From NCBI GenBank assembly GCA_019090455.1, contig JAHRWA010000092.1:1-44142 (forward strand): a stretch of 44,142 bases of DNA, read 5' to 3'. A model generated the notes under the pieces. It ran no database searches, was not told the origin of the DNA, and was given only the letters and a program-made list of their open reading frames with translations. The position numbers were made by a program, and so were the translations under genes. Below, one piece after another: positions 9,780 to 19,679 of this stretch (position 1 is its first letter; each line of letters opens with the position of its first letter). Source of the stretch: Pseudomonadales bacterium. GTDB taxonomy: Bacteria > Pseudomonadota > Gammaproteobacteria > Pseudomonadales > DC-out160.

Positions 9780-10598
9780 CATTTTTTCAGGTATATGAGG
9801 TCGAATTGTTTGTAATAAACCTTTAAAAACCTTAGGGTTGCCACCAACAATATTGCCTGTTTTGAGGTGGGTGCTGCCGCCATTAATATCGCCTACCATG
9901 CCTCCCGCCTCTTGGATTAACAGTACGCCGGCAGCCATGTCCCACTCTTGTAGTCCTATTTCCCAAAAACCGTCTAACCGTCCTGCGGCAACATAGGCTA
10001 GATCTAGAGCTGCCGCACCAGGTCGTCGTATGCCAGCGGTTTTTAATGTCACGTCTTTGAGCATACCGAGGTAGTTATCTAGGTAGGCTTCTTGGTCATT
10101 TCTAAACGGAAAACCCGTCCCAATAAGCGCCCCTTCCAAGGTTTTGCGATTACTTACACGTAGTCGCTTACCATTCATCTGAGCGCCCCGTCCCCGAGAT
10201 GCGGTGAATTCCTCATGCCTAAGTGGGTCTAGGATAACGGCATGTTCCATTCGGCCCTGGTATCGAACCGCGATGGATACGGCAAACTGCGGAAAACCGT
10301 GTATGAAATTAGTGGTGCCATCGAGTGGATCAATAATCCATTCGTATTCCGATTCCTTGCCGCTTTTCTTATCGATACCTTTTGTGGTTCCTGACTCTTC
10401 AGCGGTGTAGCTGTGGTCAGGGTATTTATCTTTTAGCTCTTGCAGAATAATCTTTTCCGCTGAACGATCGACCTCTGTGACAAAGTCGTTCAATCCTTTC
10501 ACTTCCACATCGATCAAGTCAATGTGTTCGGTGGCTCTGGCAATAAACTCTCCGGCACTGCGTGCAGCACGAAGTGCAATATTTAACATTGGTTGCAT
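9771..10598 (-). CDS. suhB: Inositol-1-monophosphatase family protein SuhB
   Basis: A Mg-dependent phosphatase fold. In E. coli, SuhB also joins the rRNA antitermination complex. The 275-residue protein has the metal sites AEES at 66-69 and IDPLDGTTNF at 89-98, followed by GFPQFAVSIA, and a third metal block WDMAAGVLLIQEAGG near the C terminus. All phosphatase ligands are present. It is transcribed divergently from trmJ, a neighbour pair conserved in gammaproteobacteria. The natural substrate cannot be told from sequence. Confidence 0.95.
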   Translation of the reverse strand: MQPMLNIALRAARSAGEFIARATEHIDLIDVEVKGLNDFVTEVDRSAEKIILQELKDKYPDHSYTAEESGTTKGIDKKSGKESEYEWIIDPLDGTTNFIHGFPQFAVSIAVRYQGRMEHAVILDPLRHEEFTASRGRGAQMNGKRLRVSNRKTLEGALIGTGFPFRNDQEAYLDNYLGMLKDVTLKTAGIRRPGAAALDLAYVAAGRLDGFWEIGLQEWDMAAGVLLIQEAGGMVGDINGGSTHLKTGNIVGGNPKVFKGLLQTIRPHIPEKMKR

Positions 10599-10641
10599 AG
10601 ATGAGTGTCTGTCGGTTGGGGTGGATAAAATGTAGGCGCAG

Positions 10642-10650
10642 ATTATAACA
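10642..10650 (-). promoter_or_regulatory. Extended -10 promoter of suhB
   Basis: On the minus strand TGTTATAAT forms a perfect extended -10 element (TGnTATAAT). It lies about 45 bases before the suhB ATG. The -35 position is poor, as usual for this class. Confidence 0.5.
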
Positions 10651-10676
10651 ATATTTGCTGGTAGTGGTTGGGGTTT

Positions 10677-10705
10677 TTGGCGTGGAGGCTAGTATTTGAT
10701 AGAAT
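10677..10705 (+). promoter_or_regulatory. Candidate promoter of trmJ
   Basis: TTGGCG (4 of 6) and TAGAAT (5 of 6) are 17 bases apart, and the -10 box ends 41 bases before the trmJ ATG. Confidence 0.45.
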
Positions 10706-10746
10706 TCCGCTCCCTCCCTCTCAAAGCGAACACGGGTTAACCTCAT

Positions 10747-11490
10747 ATGCTTGATAATATTCGAATAGTCTTAGTTAACACATCTCATCCTGGCAATATC
10801 GGCTCTGCCGCCAGGGCGATGAAGACCATGGGTATTACCCATTTAACTTTGGTTGAACCTAAGGATTTCCCCAGTGCCAGGGCTACATGGATGGCATCAG
10901 GTGCCGCTGATGTACTGGAAAATGCGGTGGTGGTACCCACTTTGGATGCGGCTGTTGCTGATTGTGCCATGGTCATTGGTACCAGTGCGCGTTTGCGTCG
11001 AATCCCTTGGCCGCTATTAACGCCAAAAGAGTGCGCTCAGGTCGTTAAAGAGGGGGCGGCTAAACAGCAAGTCGCGTTGGTTTTTGGTCGAGAAGCCGTG
11101 GGCTTGTCAAACGAGGAATTGCAAAAATGTAATTATCACGTGAATATTCCAGGCAATGCAGAATACGACGTATTGAATATCGCCATGGCTGTGCAAGTAC
11201 TTACTTATGAGATGAGGCAGGCAATCGTTCATGCTGAACCGGACAGCCATAAACAGTCGATGACAATTGAGTGTCGCTGGGATGAAGATATGGCGAATGC
11301 GCAGGAGATGAGTGGCTTCCATGAGCACTTCAATCAGATGCTGCTTGATATTGAGTTTTATGACCCCAATAACCCTAAACAGCTATTGACCCGATCTCGT
11401 CGTTTGTTCAATCGTGCTCGATTGGATCGTTTAGAGTTAAATATGATGCGTGGCATCTTTTCTCGAATTCAGGCAAAAATCAAATCCTGA
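10747..11490 (+). CDS. trmJ: tRNA (cytidine/uridine-32-2'-O-)-methyltransferase TrmJ
   Basis: A SPOUT-fold SAM-dependent enzyme that methylates the ribose of residue 32 in the tRNA anticodon loop. The 247-residue protein has the family start IRIVLVNTSHPGNIGSAARA, then LVFGREAVGLSNEEL and YDVLNIAMAVQVLTYE, the knot motifs that bind SAM. The C terminus is the helical extension typical of TrmJ. It lies between suhB and cysE as in Pseudomonas-type gene order. The ribosome site is weak. Confidence 0.95.
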   Translation: MLDNIRIVLVNTSHPGNIGSAARAMKTMGITHLTLVEPKDFPSARATWMASGAADVLENAVVVPTLDAAVADCAMVIGTSARLRRIPWPLLTPKECAQVVKEGAAKQQVALVFGREAVGLSNEELQKCNYHVNIPGNAEYDVLNIAMAVQVLTYEMRQAIVHAEPDSHKQSMTIECRWDEDMANAQEMSGFHEHFNQMLLDIEFYDPNNPKQLLTRSRRLFNRARLDRLELNMMRGIFSRIQAKIKS

Positions 11491-11541
11491 GTTCAAAAAA
11501 GGTTGCCTTAAGCACGCTAGTGTTACGGTAAGGAAAATGAC

Positions 11542-12378
11542 ATGTTTGAACGTCTTCGCGAAGATATCAGTTCTGTTTTTCATCGAGACCCGGCAGCCCG
11601 GACGACTTACGAAGTGATTACCACCTATCCTGGGCTGCATGCCATTATGTTACATCGGCTTGCCCATGGCTTGTGGCGTAGGGGGTTTCCTTGGTTTGCG
11701 CGTTTAATGTCTGCGTTTAGTCGCTGGTTTACCGGCATCGAGATACACCCTGGCGCCAAAATTGGGAGACGTTTTTTTATCGATCATGGCATGGGCGTAG
11801 TGATAGGTGAAACGGCGGAAATTGGTGATGATTGTACGCTTTATCATGGCGTTACTCTGGGTGGTACATCCTGGAATAAAGGCAAGCGCCACCCTACCTT
11901 GGGTGACGGAGTTGTCATTGGTGCTGGGGCCAAAGTATTGGGGCCTATCCTCATTGGTAGCGGTGCGAGAGTGGGCTCAAATGCAGTGGTGACGAAGGCC
12001 ATACCAGATGATGCCACCGCAATAGGGATTCCGGCTCGAATCATAAAGAAAGCGGGCGATAAGCAAGAAAAAAGCCGGCAGGAAATGGCGGAAAAGCTGG
12101 GATTTGATGCCTACGGTGAAACAACAGATATGCCTGATCCCATCGCGCGTTCTATTCATAGTCTTCTCGACCATTTACATGCCATGGATAAGAAAATCAA
12201 TGGTATGTGTGGTGCATTGGAAGCGTTAGGGAGTGATTATTGCAGTCAGGATTTGCCAAAATTGATGTCGGAGGACTTTGAAGCGGTTGACGATTCCTGC
12301 TGTTCTATTTTGGCGAGTGATCCTTCCCCAAGCACGGAGAGTGCCTCAGCCACAAAGGTCGAGGCCGAGCCTGGTTAG
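11542..12378 (+). CDS. cysE: Serine O-acetyltransferase CysE
   Basis: Makes O-acetylserine from serine and acetyl-CoA, the committed step of cysteine synthesis. The 278-residue protein has the N-terminal helical part, then the left-handed beta-helix of hexapeptide repeats with [45 protein letters not shown] (catalytic His and CoA/serine contacts) and [13 protein letters not shown]. It is the short, EpsC/NifP-like form rather than the E. coli form, with a low-complexity acidic/Ser tail after about residue 185. It lies just upstream of the iron-sulfur operon, so it would supply cysteine to the two desulfurases. AAGGAAA precedes the start. Confidence 0.95.
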   Translation: MFERLREDISSVFHRDPAARTTYEVITTYPGLHAIMLHRLAHGLWRRGFPWFARLMSAFSRWFTGIEIHPGAKIGRRFFIDHGMGVVIGETAEIGDDCTLYHGVTLGGTSWNKGKRHPTLGDGVVIGAGAKVLGPILIGSGARVGSNAVVTKAIPDDATAIGIPARIIKKAGDKQEKSRQEMAEKLGFDAYGETTDMPDPIARSIHSLLDHLHAMDKKINGMCGALEALGSDYCSQDLPKLMSEDFEAVDDSCCSILASDPSPSTESASATKVEAEPG

Positions 12379-12477
12379 TCTCTGTGTGGAGGCGGATTAT
12401 ATTTTTGGGCGTTTTCTAATTCTTCTGGTTTAAGTGTTGTGACCGAGTGTTGTGGTCGGGCGTAATGGCAGGGTGAA

Positions 12478-12502
12478 ATACTTGACTAAAACGCTTGGTT
12501 AT
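12478..12502 (+). promoter_or_regulatory. Type 1 IscR site over the -35 of iscR
   Basis: The 25 bases start ATACTTGACTAAAACG and end CTTGGTTAT. They match the E. coli IscR type 1 consensus, as remembered, at 21 of 25 positions, with a perfect left half. TTGACT at 12482-12487 also serves as a -35 box, and CAAACT 17 bases downstream is the best -10 (3 of 6). Binding of [2Fe-2S]-IscR here would block RNA polymerase, giving negative feedback on the whole operon. Confidence 0.75.
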
Positions 12503-12604
12503 TGCAAACTTCCTAAGTACGCTCATCTACGCATGGGTCCGTTTTAGGTGCCTTTCGCGGTTTTTGCTTTTATTTTTCACCCGTAAACTTAATGGATTAA
12601 TCCG

Positions 12605-13084
12605 ATGCGACTCACTACAAAAGGACGCTATGCTGTTACCGCTATGCTCGATTTAGCCTTGCACGCCAAAACTGGACCGATTAGTTTGGCAGATATTTCC
12701 GAGCGACAAGGCATTTCAATTTCATATTTGGAGCAACTCTTTTCTAAGCTCAGAAAAAATGATTTAGTGACGAGTGTTCGTGGTCCTGGCGGTGGGTATT
12801 TTTTAAGTCGAGGCAAAGAGGAAATCTTTATTGCACAGATTATTGATGCCGTAGATGAGAATGTCGATGTGACCAACTGCGAGGGGAATAATGATTGCCA
12901 GGACGGAGAACCCTGTTTGTCGCATTGTTTATGGCAGGATCTGAGTTGCAGGATTCATGAATTTCTCAGCAATATTAGCTTGGCACAGCTTGTTAACCGC
13001 CAATCTGTTAAACAAGTTGCCGAGCGGCAGGACCTGTTGCATGAACAGCTTATTGGTATGGGCGAAGCGCCTGCAGCGTCGTAG
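12605..13084 (+). CDS. iscR: Rrf2-family iron-sulfur cluster regulator IscR
   Basis: A 159-residue winged-helix regulator that represses iron-sulfur biogenesis genes when it carries a [2Fe-2S] cluster. It begins [18 protein letters not shown], with the recognition helix around residues 28-50 and the wing VRGPGGGY at 58-65. The cluster ligands Cys92, Cys98, Cys104 and His107 sit at exactly the E. coli numbers, so cluster sensing should be intact. It heads the operon behind its own type 1 site. It is the ISC-type regulator although most of the genes it leads are SUF-type. Confidence 0.96.
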   Translation: MRLTTKGRYAVTAMLDLALHAKTGPISLADISERQGISISYLEQLFSKLRKNDLVTSVRGPGGGYFLSRGKEEIFIAQIIDAVDENVDVTNCEGNNDCQDGEPCLSHCLWQDLSCRIHEFLSNISLAQLVNRQSVKQVAERQDLLHEQLIGMGEAPAAS

Positions 13085-13198
13085 AGTTCAGCTCTTATTA
13101 CCCGAGAACGCCGTAGTGAGATTTAGTGTTAACGAAGACTTCTTTTATTTAAATATCGGGGATAATGGCTCCCTTTTTCTGCCCTAAGGTTTTGACTT

Positions 13199-14380
13199 GT
13201 GAGCGAAAGTTTCAGTTTCCCTATTTATCTTGATTATGCCGCTACAACACCTGTTGACCCACGAGTTGTCGAAAAAATGGTTCAGTGTTTGGGTCGTGAA
13301 GGCGTGTTCGCAAATCCGGCGTCACGCTCGCATATGTTGGGTTGGCAGGCTGAGCATAAAGTGGAAACCGCTCGCCGAGAAATTGCCGATCTATTGCAAT
13401 GTGATCCACGAGAAATCGTTTTTACTTCCGGTGCCACCGAGTCAGATAATCTGGCTATAAAAGGCGTCGCGGAAGGCGAGCAACATCGACTTGATGAAGG
13501 GGGCGAGCCGCGCCGCCATATTATTACCTCGCAGATTGAGCATAAAGCGGTGCTAGATACTTGCGCTTATTTGAGTACTAGCGGTTTTGAAGTGACATAT
13601 TTGAAGCCGAATACGGAAGGGTTAATTACGTTTGAACAAGTTGCCGCAGCTATCAGGGTTGATACGTTATTGGTGTCTTTGATGCATGTGAACAATGAGT
13701 TAGGTACGGTATTAGATATTGCCTCGATTGGTGAGTTGACTCGTGAGCGAGGAGTCTTTTTTCATGTGGATGCCGCGCAGAGTGCAGGTAAAGTAGAAAT
13801 CAATTTGATGGAAATGAAAGTGGATTTGATGTCGTTTTCGGCACATAAACTTTATGGCCCTAAGGGTATGGGCGCGCTGTTTGTGCGGCGACAGCCTAAA
13901 GTCCCCGTTGTGGCGCAGATTCATGGCGGAGGGCATGAGCGGGGGATGCGTTCAGGCACCCTTGCAACTCACCAAATTGTGGGGATGGGGGCGGCGTTTA
14001 ATATCGCCAAAACTGACATGGCAGAAGAGGTTCCGCGAATTGAAGGACTAAGAATTCGCTTATGGGAAGGTCTTCAAACAATGGCAGGTGTGAATCTGAA
14101 TGGTGATGCTCAACAACGAGTTGCGGGCATCCTTAACGTTAGCTTTTCTGGAGTCGATGGAGAAGCACTGTTGAAATCATTGAAGGATATTGCTGTGTCT
14201 ACCGGTTCTGCCTGTACATCGGTAAGTGTCGAACCATCTTATGTATTGAAGGCTATTGGCGTCACTGATGCCTTGGCCCATGGGTCTATCCGTTTTTCGA
14301 TTGGTCGGTTTACAACGAAAGCTGAGATTGACTATGTCATTGAACATGTTTGCCAAGCCGTGATTCGGCTAAGAGGTTGA
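13199..14380 (+). CDS. iscS: IscS-type cysteine desulfurase without the IscU-docking tail
   Basis: A PLP enzyme that takes sulfur from cysteine as a persulfide. The 393-residue group I protein has Lys217 in [12 protein letters not shown] for PLP and the catalytic Cys339 in the flexible loop [17 protein letters not shown]. The GTG start has AAGG upstream and puts the [15 protein letters not shown] block at the usual distance from the N terminus. It ends at VIRLRG, about 20 residues earlier than E. coli IscS, so the tail that contacts IscU is gone. This fits the absence of iscU here. The stop lies 12 bases before sufB. It may now serve tRNA thiolation or other acceptors, or feed the SUF system. 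Confidence 0.93.
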   Translation: MSESFSFPIYLDYAATTPVDPRVVEKMVQCLGREGVFANPASRSHMLGWQAEHKVETARREIADLLQCDPREIVFTSGATESDNLAIKGVAEGEQHRLDEGGEPRRHIITSQIEHKAVLDTCAYLSTSGFEVTYLKPNTEGLITFEQVAAAIRVDTLLVSLMHVNNELGTVLDIASIGELTRERGVFFHVDAAQSAGKVEINLMEMKVDLMSFSAHKLYGPKGMGALFVRRQPKVPVVAQIHGGGHERGMRSGTLATHQIVGMGAAFNIAKTDMAEEVPRIEGLRIRLWEGLQTMAGVNLNGDAQQRVAGILNVSFSGVDGEALLKSLKDIAVSTGSACTSVSVEPSYVLKAIGVTDALAHGSIRFSIGRFTTKAEIDYVIEHVCQAVIRLRG

Positions 14381-14392
14381 GAATAGGTTCGT

Positions 14393-15829
14393 ATGAGTGA
14401 ACAAATAAACGAACAGTTACAAAGTGAGTATTCAGCCGGTTTTATTACGGAGGTTGAAGCTGAGACTTTACCGCCTGGTTTGAGCGAAGAGATTATTCGC
14501 GTGATTTCTGCGAAGAAGAAAGAGCCCGACTGGATGTTGGATTGGCGTTTAGAGTCCTACCGAGCGTGGTTGAAAATGGTGGAGCCTCAGTGGGCTCATG
14601 TGAAATATCCGTCGATTAATTTTGACGATATTTCTTTTTTCTCCGCTCCTAAAAGTATGGAGAACGCGCCCAAGAGTCTCGATGAAGTGGACCCTGAGCT
14701 TCTCAAGACCTATGAAAAGTTAGGTATCCCCCTGCATGAGCAGGCAGCGTTGGCAGGTGTTGCGGTTGATGTGGTTTTTGACAGTGTCTCCATCGGAACA
14801 ACATTTAAAGATAAGCTAAAAGAAGCCGGTGTGATTTTTTGTCCTATTTCCGAAGCCGTTCATGAATATCCCGAGTTGGTAAAAAAATACCTGGGCACTG
14901 TGGTGCCCCAAAAAGATAACTACTATGCCGCATTAAATTCTGCCGTATTTAGTGACGGTTCATTTGTCTATATTCCTAAAGGCGTTCGTTGTCCGATGGA
15001 GCTGTCGACATATTTTAGAATTAATGAAGCTAAAACCGGGCAGTTCGAAAGAACATTAATTATCGCAGATGAAGGCAGTCATGTGAGTTATCTTGAAGGT
15101 TGTACTGCTCCCATGCGTGATGAAAATCAGCTTCATGCCGCAGTGGTTGAATTAGTTGCCTTGGATAATGCCGAGATAAAATATTCGACAGTACAAAACT
15201 GGTATCCCGGTGACAAAGAGGGCAAGGGAGGCATTTACAATTTTGTGACTAAGCGCGGTGTTTGTCACAAAAATGCCAAAATTTCTTGGACCCAGGTGGA
15301 AACCGGATCAGCGGTGACATGGAAGTATCCTAGCGTAGTATTACGTGGTGATAATAGTGTGGGTGAGTTTTATTCTGTTGCGCTAACCAATAATTATCAG
15401 CAGGCCGATACCGGTACCAAGATGATTCACTTAGGAAAAAATACTAAGTCCACGATCATTACTAAGGGCATTTCCGCAGGTAAAAGCCAAAATGCTTATC
15501 GCGGTTTAGTGCGCATGAGCCCGAGAGCCGAAGGCGCTCGAAATTACACTCAATGTGACTCTTTGCTTATCGGTGATCAATGTGGCGCGCATACTTTTCC
15601 CTACATCGAAAGTAAAAACCCTAGTGCTGTTATTGAGCATGAAGCGACAACATCAAAGGTCAGTGACGAACAATTATTTTTGTGTCAACAGCGCGGAATT
15701 GAAACTGAAAAAGCCGTATCGATGATTGTGAATGGTTTTTGTCGAGAAGTATTTAAAGAGCTACCCATGGAGTTTGCCGTCGAGGCTGGCAAGTTGCTTG
15801 AGGTGAGTTTAGAAGGGTCAGTAGGTTAG
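14393..15829 (+). CDS. sufB: Iron-sulfur scaffold subunit SufB
   Basis: Core subunit of the SufBC2D complex on which clusters are assembled. The 478-residue protein carries [22 protein letters not shown], the beta-helix core, and the assembly residues Cys388 (in [20 protein letters not shown]), His416 and Glu417, which correspond to E. coli Cys405, His433 and Glu434. Length and C terminus are normal. It follows iscS by 12 bases and is co-transcribed with sufC. Confidence 0.97.
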   Translation: MSEQINEQLQSEYSAGFITEVEAETLPPGLSEEIIRVISAKKKEPDWMLDWRLESYRAWLKMVEPQWAHVKYPSINFDDISFFSAPKSMENAPKSLDEVDPELLKTYEKLGIPLHEQAALAGVAVDVVFDSVSIGTTFKDKLKEAGVIFCPISEAVHEYPELVKKYLGTVVPQKDNYYAALNSAVFSDGSFVYIPKGVRCPMELSTYFRINEAKTGQFERTLIIADEGSHVSYLEGCTAPMRDENQLHAAVVELVALDNAEIKYSTVQNWYPGDKEGKGGIYNFVTKRGVCHKNAKISWTQVETGSAVTWKYPSVVLRGDNSVGEFYSVALTNNYQQADTGTKMIHLGKNTKSTIITKGISAGKSQNAYRGLVRMSPRAEGARNYTQCDSLLIGDQCGAHTFPYIESKNPSAVIEHEATTSKVSDEQLFLCQQRGIETEKAVSMIVNGFCREVFKELPMEFAVEAGKLLEVSLEGSVG

Positions 15830-15860
15830 TTATATTGAATTCTCGGGAGAGAAAGATTAA

Positions 15861-16616
15861 ATGTTAGAAGTTAAAGATTTGCGAGCCAGTATTGAGGATA
15901 AAGAAATACTCACCGGTTTTAGCTTGAATATAAAGCCGGGTGAAGTGCACGCGATTATGGGGCCTAATGGCGCGGGTAAAAGTACCGTAGGAAACGTGCT
16001 GTCTGGGCGTGATGCCTATGAAGTGACAGCTGGCGATATCGGCTTTCAGGGTGAAGATTTGCTAGGGATGCTACCTGAGGATCGGGCTAAAGCAGGCTTG
16101 TTCCTTTCATTTCAGTATCCGGTAGAAATACCGGGTGTCAGTAATATGGAATTTCTTAAAACCTCTGTGGATACAGTGCGAGAACATCGAGGTTTGCCGG
16201 CATTAGACACGGTTGCTTTTATGAAGTTGGCACGTGAGAAATGCAAGCAAGTGGATTTAGAACTCAGCTTTCTTAAACGAGGCGTCAATGAAGGTTTTTC
16301 TGGCGGCGAGAAAAAGCGAAATGAAATGATGCAAATGTTGTTGCTGGAGCCGTCTCTTTGTATTTTGGATGAAGTGGATTCCGGTCTGGACATTGATGCG
16401 TTGCAAGTCGTTGCCAAATGCGTGAATTCAATGCGTTCACCAGAGCGTTCATTTTTATTGATCACTCATTATCAACGATTACTCGATTATATCGTGCCGG
16501 ATTTCGTTCATGTGCTTGCTAAGGGCCGTATTGTTAAGTCCGGAGGCAAAGACTTAGCGTTGGAGCTGGAAGAGAAAGGCTATGGCTGGATAGACGGGGT
16601 TGAGTCGTCAACATGA
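15861..16616 (+). CDS. sufC: SUF complex ATPase SufC
   Basis: ABC-type ATPase that drives shape changes of SufB-SufD during cluster assembly. The 251-residue protein has Walker A GPNGAGKST from residue 34, the signature FSGGEKKRNE at 146-155 and Walker B CILDE at 167-171, followed by DSGLDIDAL and the switch histidine in LLITHYQRLL. The FSGGEKKRNE form of the signature is specific to SufC. A GGGAGAG ribosome site precedes the ATG. Its stop overlaps the sufD start by four bases (ATGA), so translation is coupled. Confidence 0.98.
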   Translation: MLEVKDLRASIEDKEILTGFSLNIKPGEVHAIMGPNGAGKSTVGNVLSGRDAYEVTAGDIGFQGEDLLGMLPEDRAKAGLFLSFQYPVEIPGVSNMEFLKTSVDTVREHRGLPALDTVAFMKLAREKCKQVDLELSFLKRGVNEGFSGGEKKRNEMMQMLLLEPSLCILDEVDSGLDIDALQVVAKCVNSMRSPERSFLLITHYQRLLDYIVPDFVHVLAKGRIVKSGGKDLALELEEKGYGWIDGVESST

Positions 16617-17956
16617 CCTATTCTTTAGTAGAAAAAAAAGTCCCGTTTACGTTGTCTGCTGCGACTTTGGTGGAAAGCAGAAGTCGAAGTTCTCAAACCT
16701 CGTGGTTGAACGACTTTAGGCGGGAAGCGCTGTCGCAGTTTCAATCTCAACCCTGGCCTACACGTAAGACTGAAAGCTGGAAATACACTAGCTTAGCAGC
16801 ACTTTCAGAGGAAAGTTATCAGGGCGAAGTGTCGGAAATTGAAGGCAAGGATGTCGTATCCAGTCAGCTTTCTTTTGACGGGCTTGAAGGTTTAAAGCTG
16901 GTATTCGTTGATGGTGTTTTTAATCAGTTTCTTTCTTCTGATGAGTCGGCGCTTTCCGCTGATGTGAGTGGTCTGATTTGCCAACGATTTAGTGAGTTAG
17001 ATGATGCGGCTAAAGCGGATGTGCAAGCAACGTTAGGTCAGGTTGTTGATAGTGAAAACCATCTGTTTGCCGCCCATAATAATGCCATGCTGCAAGATGG
17101 GCTGCTGTTAAAAGTATTGAAAAATACAAAGATAGAAAAGCCGATACAAGTTATTCATTATAGTACGCGACAAACTGCTCCTTGTTTGACTATAGCTCGC
17201 TTGGTTGTGGTGGTTGAAGAAGGAGCGGAGCTGACTGTCGTTGAACGCTTTGGCAGTAGTAGTGAGACACAAAACGGTTTTGTGAATAGTCTGACTGAGT
17301 GTGTTGTGGGAAGTAACGCCCAGCTCAATCATTATCGAATTCATCTTGAAGATGAAACCGCACAACATGTTGGGGGCGTGCATGTTAATTTGCTAGCCAA
17401 TAGCCGCCTCAATAGTTTTCAGGCAGGACTCGGGAGTGTGTTGAAGCGAGTGGATGTGGTGGTAAACCATATTGAGCCCGGAGCACATTGTGAACTGAGT
17501 GGAATCTATTTACCTAAGAATAAACAGCGCATCGATTTTCATACGGATATACAACATCGTGCAGCCCATTGTACGACGAACGAAGTGTTCCGTGGAATAA
17601 TGGCAGATGAAGCGAAAGCGACTTTTAATGGACGCATCTATATCCATCCTCATGCACAGCAAACTTTAGCGGAATTGAGTAATAAAAACTTGTTGTTATC
17701 GAACCGAGCTGAAGTGAATACGAAGCCTGAACTCGAAATTTACGCTGACGATGTGAAGTGCGCTCATGGAGCGACAGTGAGCCAATTAGATGGTGAGGCT
17801 ATCGCGTATCTTCGGTCCCGTGGGATATCGCGAGAAAAGGCGGAGTTGATGATGAGCTATGGATTTATCAATGAGCTGGTGGAATCCATTAAAATAGAAC
17901 CCATTAAACAATACATGACTCAGGTGCTTGATTCCTGGTTTGGTCAGGAGCAATAG
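16613..17956 (+). CDS. sufD: Iron-sulfur assembly subunit SufD
   Basis: Partner of SufB in SufBC2D, needed for iron entry. The 447-residue protein has the N-terminal helical part with WKYTSLAAL, the central beta-helix, and the conserved block DDVKCAHGATVSQLD near residues 379-393. The histidine in CAHGAT corresponds to E. coli His360. The C-terminal helices that bind SufC end in YMTQVLDSWF. The start overlaps the sufC stop. It is about 20 residues longer than E. coli SufD. Confidence 0.96.
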   Translation: MTYSLVEKKVPFTLSAATLVESRSRSSQTSWLNDFRREALSQFQSQPWPTRKTESWKYTSLAALSEESYQGEVSEIEGKDVVSSQLSFDGLEGLKLVFVDGVFNQFLSSDESALSADVSGLICQRFSELDDAAKADVQATLGQVVDSENHLFAAHNNAMLQDGLLLKVLKNTKIEKPIQVIHYSTRQTAPCLTIARLVVVVEEGAELTVVERFGSSSETQNGFVNSLTECVVGSNAQLNHYRIHLEDETAQHVGGVHVNLLANSRLNSFQAGLGSVLKRVDVVVNHIEPGAHCELSGIYLPKNKQRIDFHTDIQHRAAHCTTNEVFRGIMADEAKATFNGRIYIHPHAQQTLAELSNKNLLLSNRAEVNTKPELEIYADDVKCAHGATVSQLDGEAIAYLRSRGISREKAELMMSYGFINELVESIKIEPIKQYMTQVLDSWFGQEQ

Positions 17957-17959
17957 GCG

Positions 17960-19240
17960 ATGAAAGCGTCTGATACCAGCGAGGATATCGCGACATCTCA
18001 TTTGCCGGAAGAAAATCAGATTAAACCTTTTGATGTTGCAGCAGTGCGCGCTGATTTTCCGATTCTGCATCAAAAAATTAACGGTAAGTCTTTGGTCTAC
18101 CTCGATAACGCCGCGACCACACAAAAGCCACAGTCAGTACTGGATGTGTTGCATCACTATTATTCTTTAGATAATGCCAATGTTCATCGTGGCGCTCATC
18201 AGTTAAGTGATCGAGCCACTGAGTCGTTTGAAAATGCGCGACGCAAGGTGCAGCGCTTTTTAAATGCGGCTAAGCCACAAGAAATCATTTGGTCGAAAGG
18301 CACCACTGAAAGTATCAATATGGTTGCTCATTGTTATGGCAAGAGTGTGTTAACTGCTGGCGATGAAGTCATTGTGAGTGCTATGGAGCACCATTCCAAT
18401 ATCGTACCGTGGCAGATGGTGTGTGAACAAACCGGCGCACATTTGAAAGTTATTCCAGTGAATGCGGACGGGGAATTACAGTTCGATGAATACGTATCGC
18501 TATTGAATGAGCGGACAAAAATAGTGTCTGTTGTTCATGTGTCGAATGCTTTAGGAAGCGTTAACCCGATCAAAGCCATCGCGGAAAAAGCTCATGAAGT
18601 GGGAGCGAAGGTTGTCGTTGATGGTGCGCAAGCCGTCGCGCATTGGAATGTTGACGTGCAAGATCTGGATTGTGATTTCTATGCGTTTTCCGGGCATAAG
18701 TTGTTTGCACCAACCGGCATCGGTGTGCTCTATGGAAAACAAGAATTGCTCGAAGCCATGCCGCCATATCAAGGCGGTGGGGAAATGATTGAGAAAGTGA
18801 GCTTTGCCGGTACGACCTATAACGAGTTGCCCTACAAGTTTGAGGCAGGTACGCCACATATTGCGGGTGCCATTGGACTTGGAGCCGCTATTGATTATCT
18901 GGATAGTCTGGATCGGCAGGCCATGGCTAGTCATGAAGCGGATTTGTTGAGTCGGGCTCAGGCCCTAGCAGCAAGCTGTGATGGTATTGAGTTGGTGGGC
19001 GTTGCGAAAGATAAAGTCAGTGTTATGAGTTTTCTGTTGGAAGGGGCTCATCCGCAGGACGTGGGAATGTTGTTGGATCAACAAGGAATCGCTGTTCGTA
19101 CGGGGCATCATTGCGCTATGCCGATTATGGAGCAATATAAAATACCGGGTACTGTGCGAGCGTCTTTTACTTTTTACAATACGCTAGAAGAAGTGGAAGC
19201 CTTGTTTACTGGAATTGAAAAAGTGAAAACATTTTTGTAA
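17960..19240 (+). CDS. sufS: SufS-type (group II) cysteine desulfurase
   Basis: Releases sulfur from cysteine and passes it to SufE. The 426-residue protein has YLDNAATTQKP, NVHRGAH, TTESIN, the PLP lysine Lys247 in FSGHKLFAPTG, and the active-site Cys385 in RTGHHCAMP, with the short loop that marks group II enzymes. The first 25 residues are a variable, poorly conserved extension. It begins three bases after sufD. It is the second desulfurase in the same operon; its usual partner sufE is not adjacent but lies about 9.7 kb downstream. Confidence 0.97.
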   Translation: MKASDTSEDIATSHLPEENQIKPFDVAAVRADFPILHQKINGKSLVYLDNAATTQKPQSVLDVLHHYYSLDNANVHRGAHQLSDRATESFENARRKVQRFLNAAKPQEIIWSKGTTESINMVAHCYGKSVLTAGDEVIVSAMEHHSNIVPWQMVCEQTGAHLKVIPVNADGELQFDEYVSLLNERTKIVSVVHVSNALGSVNPIKAIAEKAHEVGAKVVVDGAQAVAHWNVDVQDLDCDFYAFSGHKLFAPTGIGVLYGKQELLEAMPPYQGGGEMIEKVSFAGTTYNELPYKFEAGTPHIAGAIGLGAAIDYLDSLDRQAMASHEADLLSRAQALAASCDGIELVGVAKDKVSVMSFLLEGAHPQDVGMLLDQQGIAVRTGHHCAMPIMEQYKIPGTVRASFTFYNTLEEVEALFTGIEKVKTFL

Positions 19241-19250
19241 AGGATGGGTT

Positions 19251-19604
19251 ATGGCGGTTAATACATTTTCACCTTCAGATGTAAAAGTAACAATGACCTC
19301 GGCGGCGATTGAGCATGTTCGCCAACAAATTGAAGTCAATCAGGCGAAGGGCATGCATTTGGGTGTTAAGGAAAGCGGATGCACTGGGTACATGTATCAG
19401 ATTGAATTTGTAAAAGAGATTGATCTTGAGCATCAGGAGTTTGTGATGGCGGATGATGTCATCGTTTACGTAGACAAACCCTCGTTGCTACAGGTTCAGG
19501 GTACAGAGATTGATTATGTGACTGACGGATTAAATAGTAGTATTCGCTTTAATAATCCCAATATCAAAGCGCAGTGTGGTTGCGGGGAAAGTTTTTCCAT
19601 TTAA
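19251..19604 (+). CDS. sufA: A-type iron-sulfur carrier SufA/IscA-like
   Basis: A 117-residue HesB/IscA-family carrier that takes clusters from SufBCD to apoproteins. The three ligand cysteines are present: Cys44 in KESGCTGYMYQ and Cys109 and Cys111 in AQCGCGESF. The AAAGGAT ribosome site lies in the ten-base gap after sufS. The context favours sufA over iscA; sequence alone separates these subfamilies poorly. Confidence 0.93.
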   Translation: MAVNTFSPSDVKVTMTSAAIEHVRQQIEVNQAKGMHLGVKESGCTGYMYQIEFVKEIDLEHQEFVMADDVIVYVDKPSLLQVQGTEIDYVTDGLNSSIRFNNPNIKAQCGCGESFSI

Positions 19605-19679
19605 TGGCTCCACTTAGTTCTCCCGTTTATTGCCGTCCATCACTTTGAAGAAATAAGCAGATAAAGGCTGTCGTATTTT

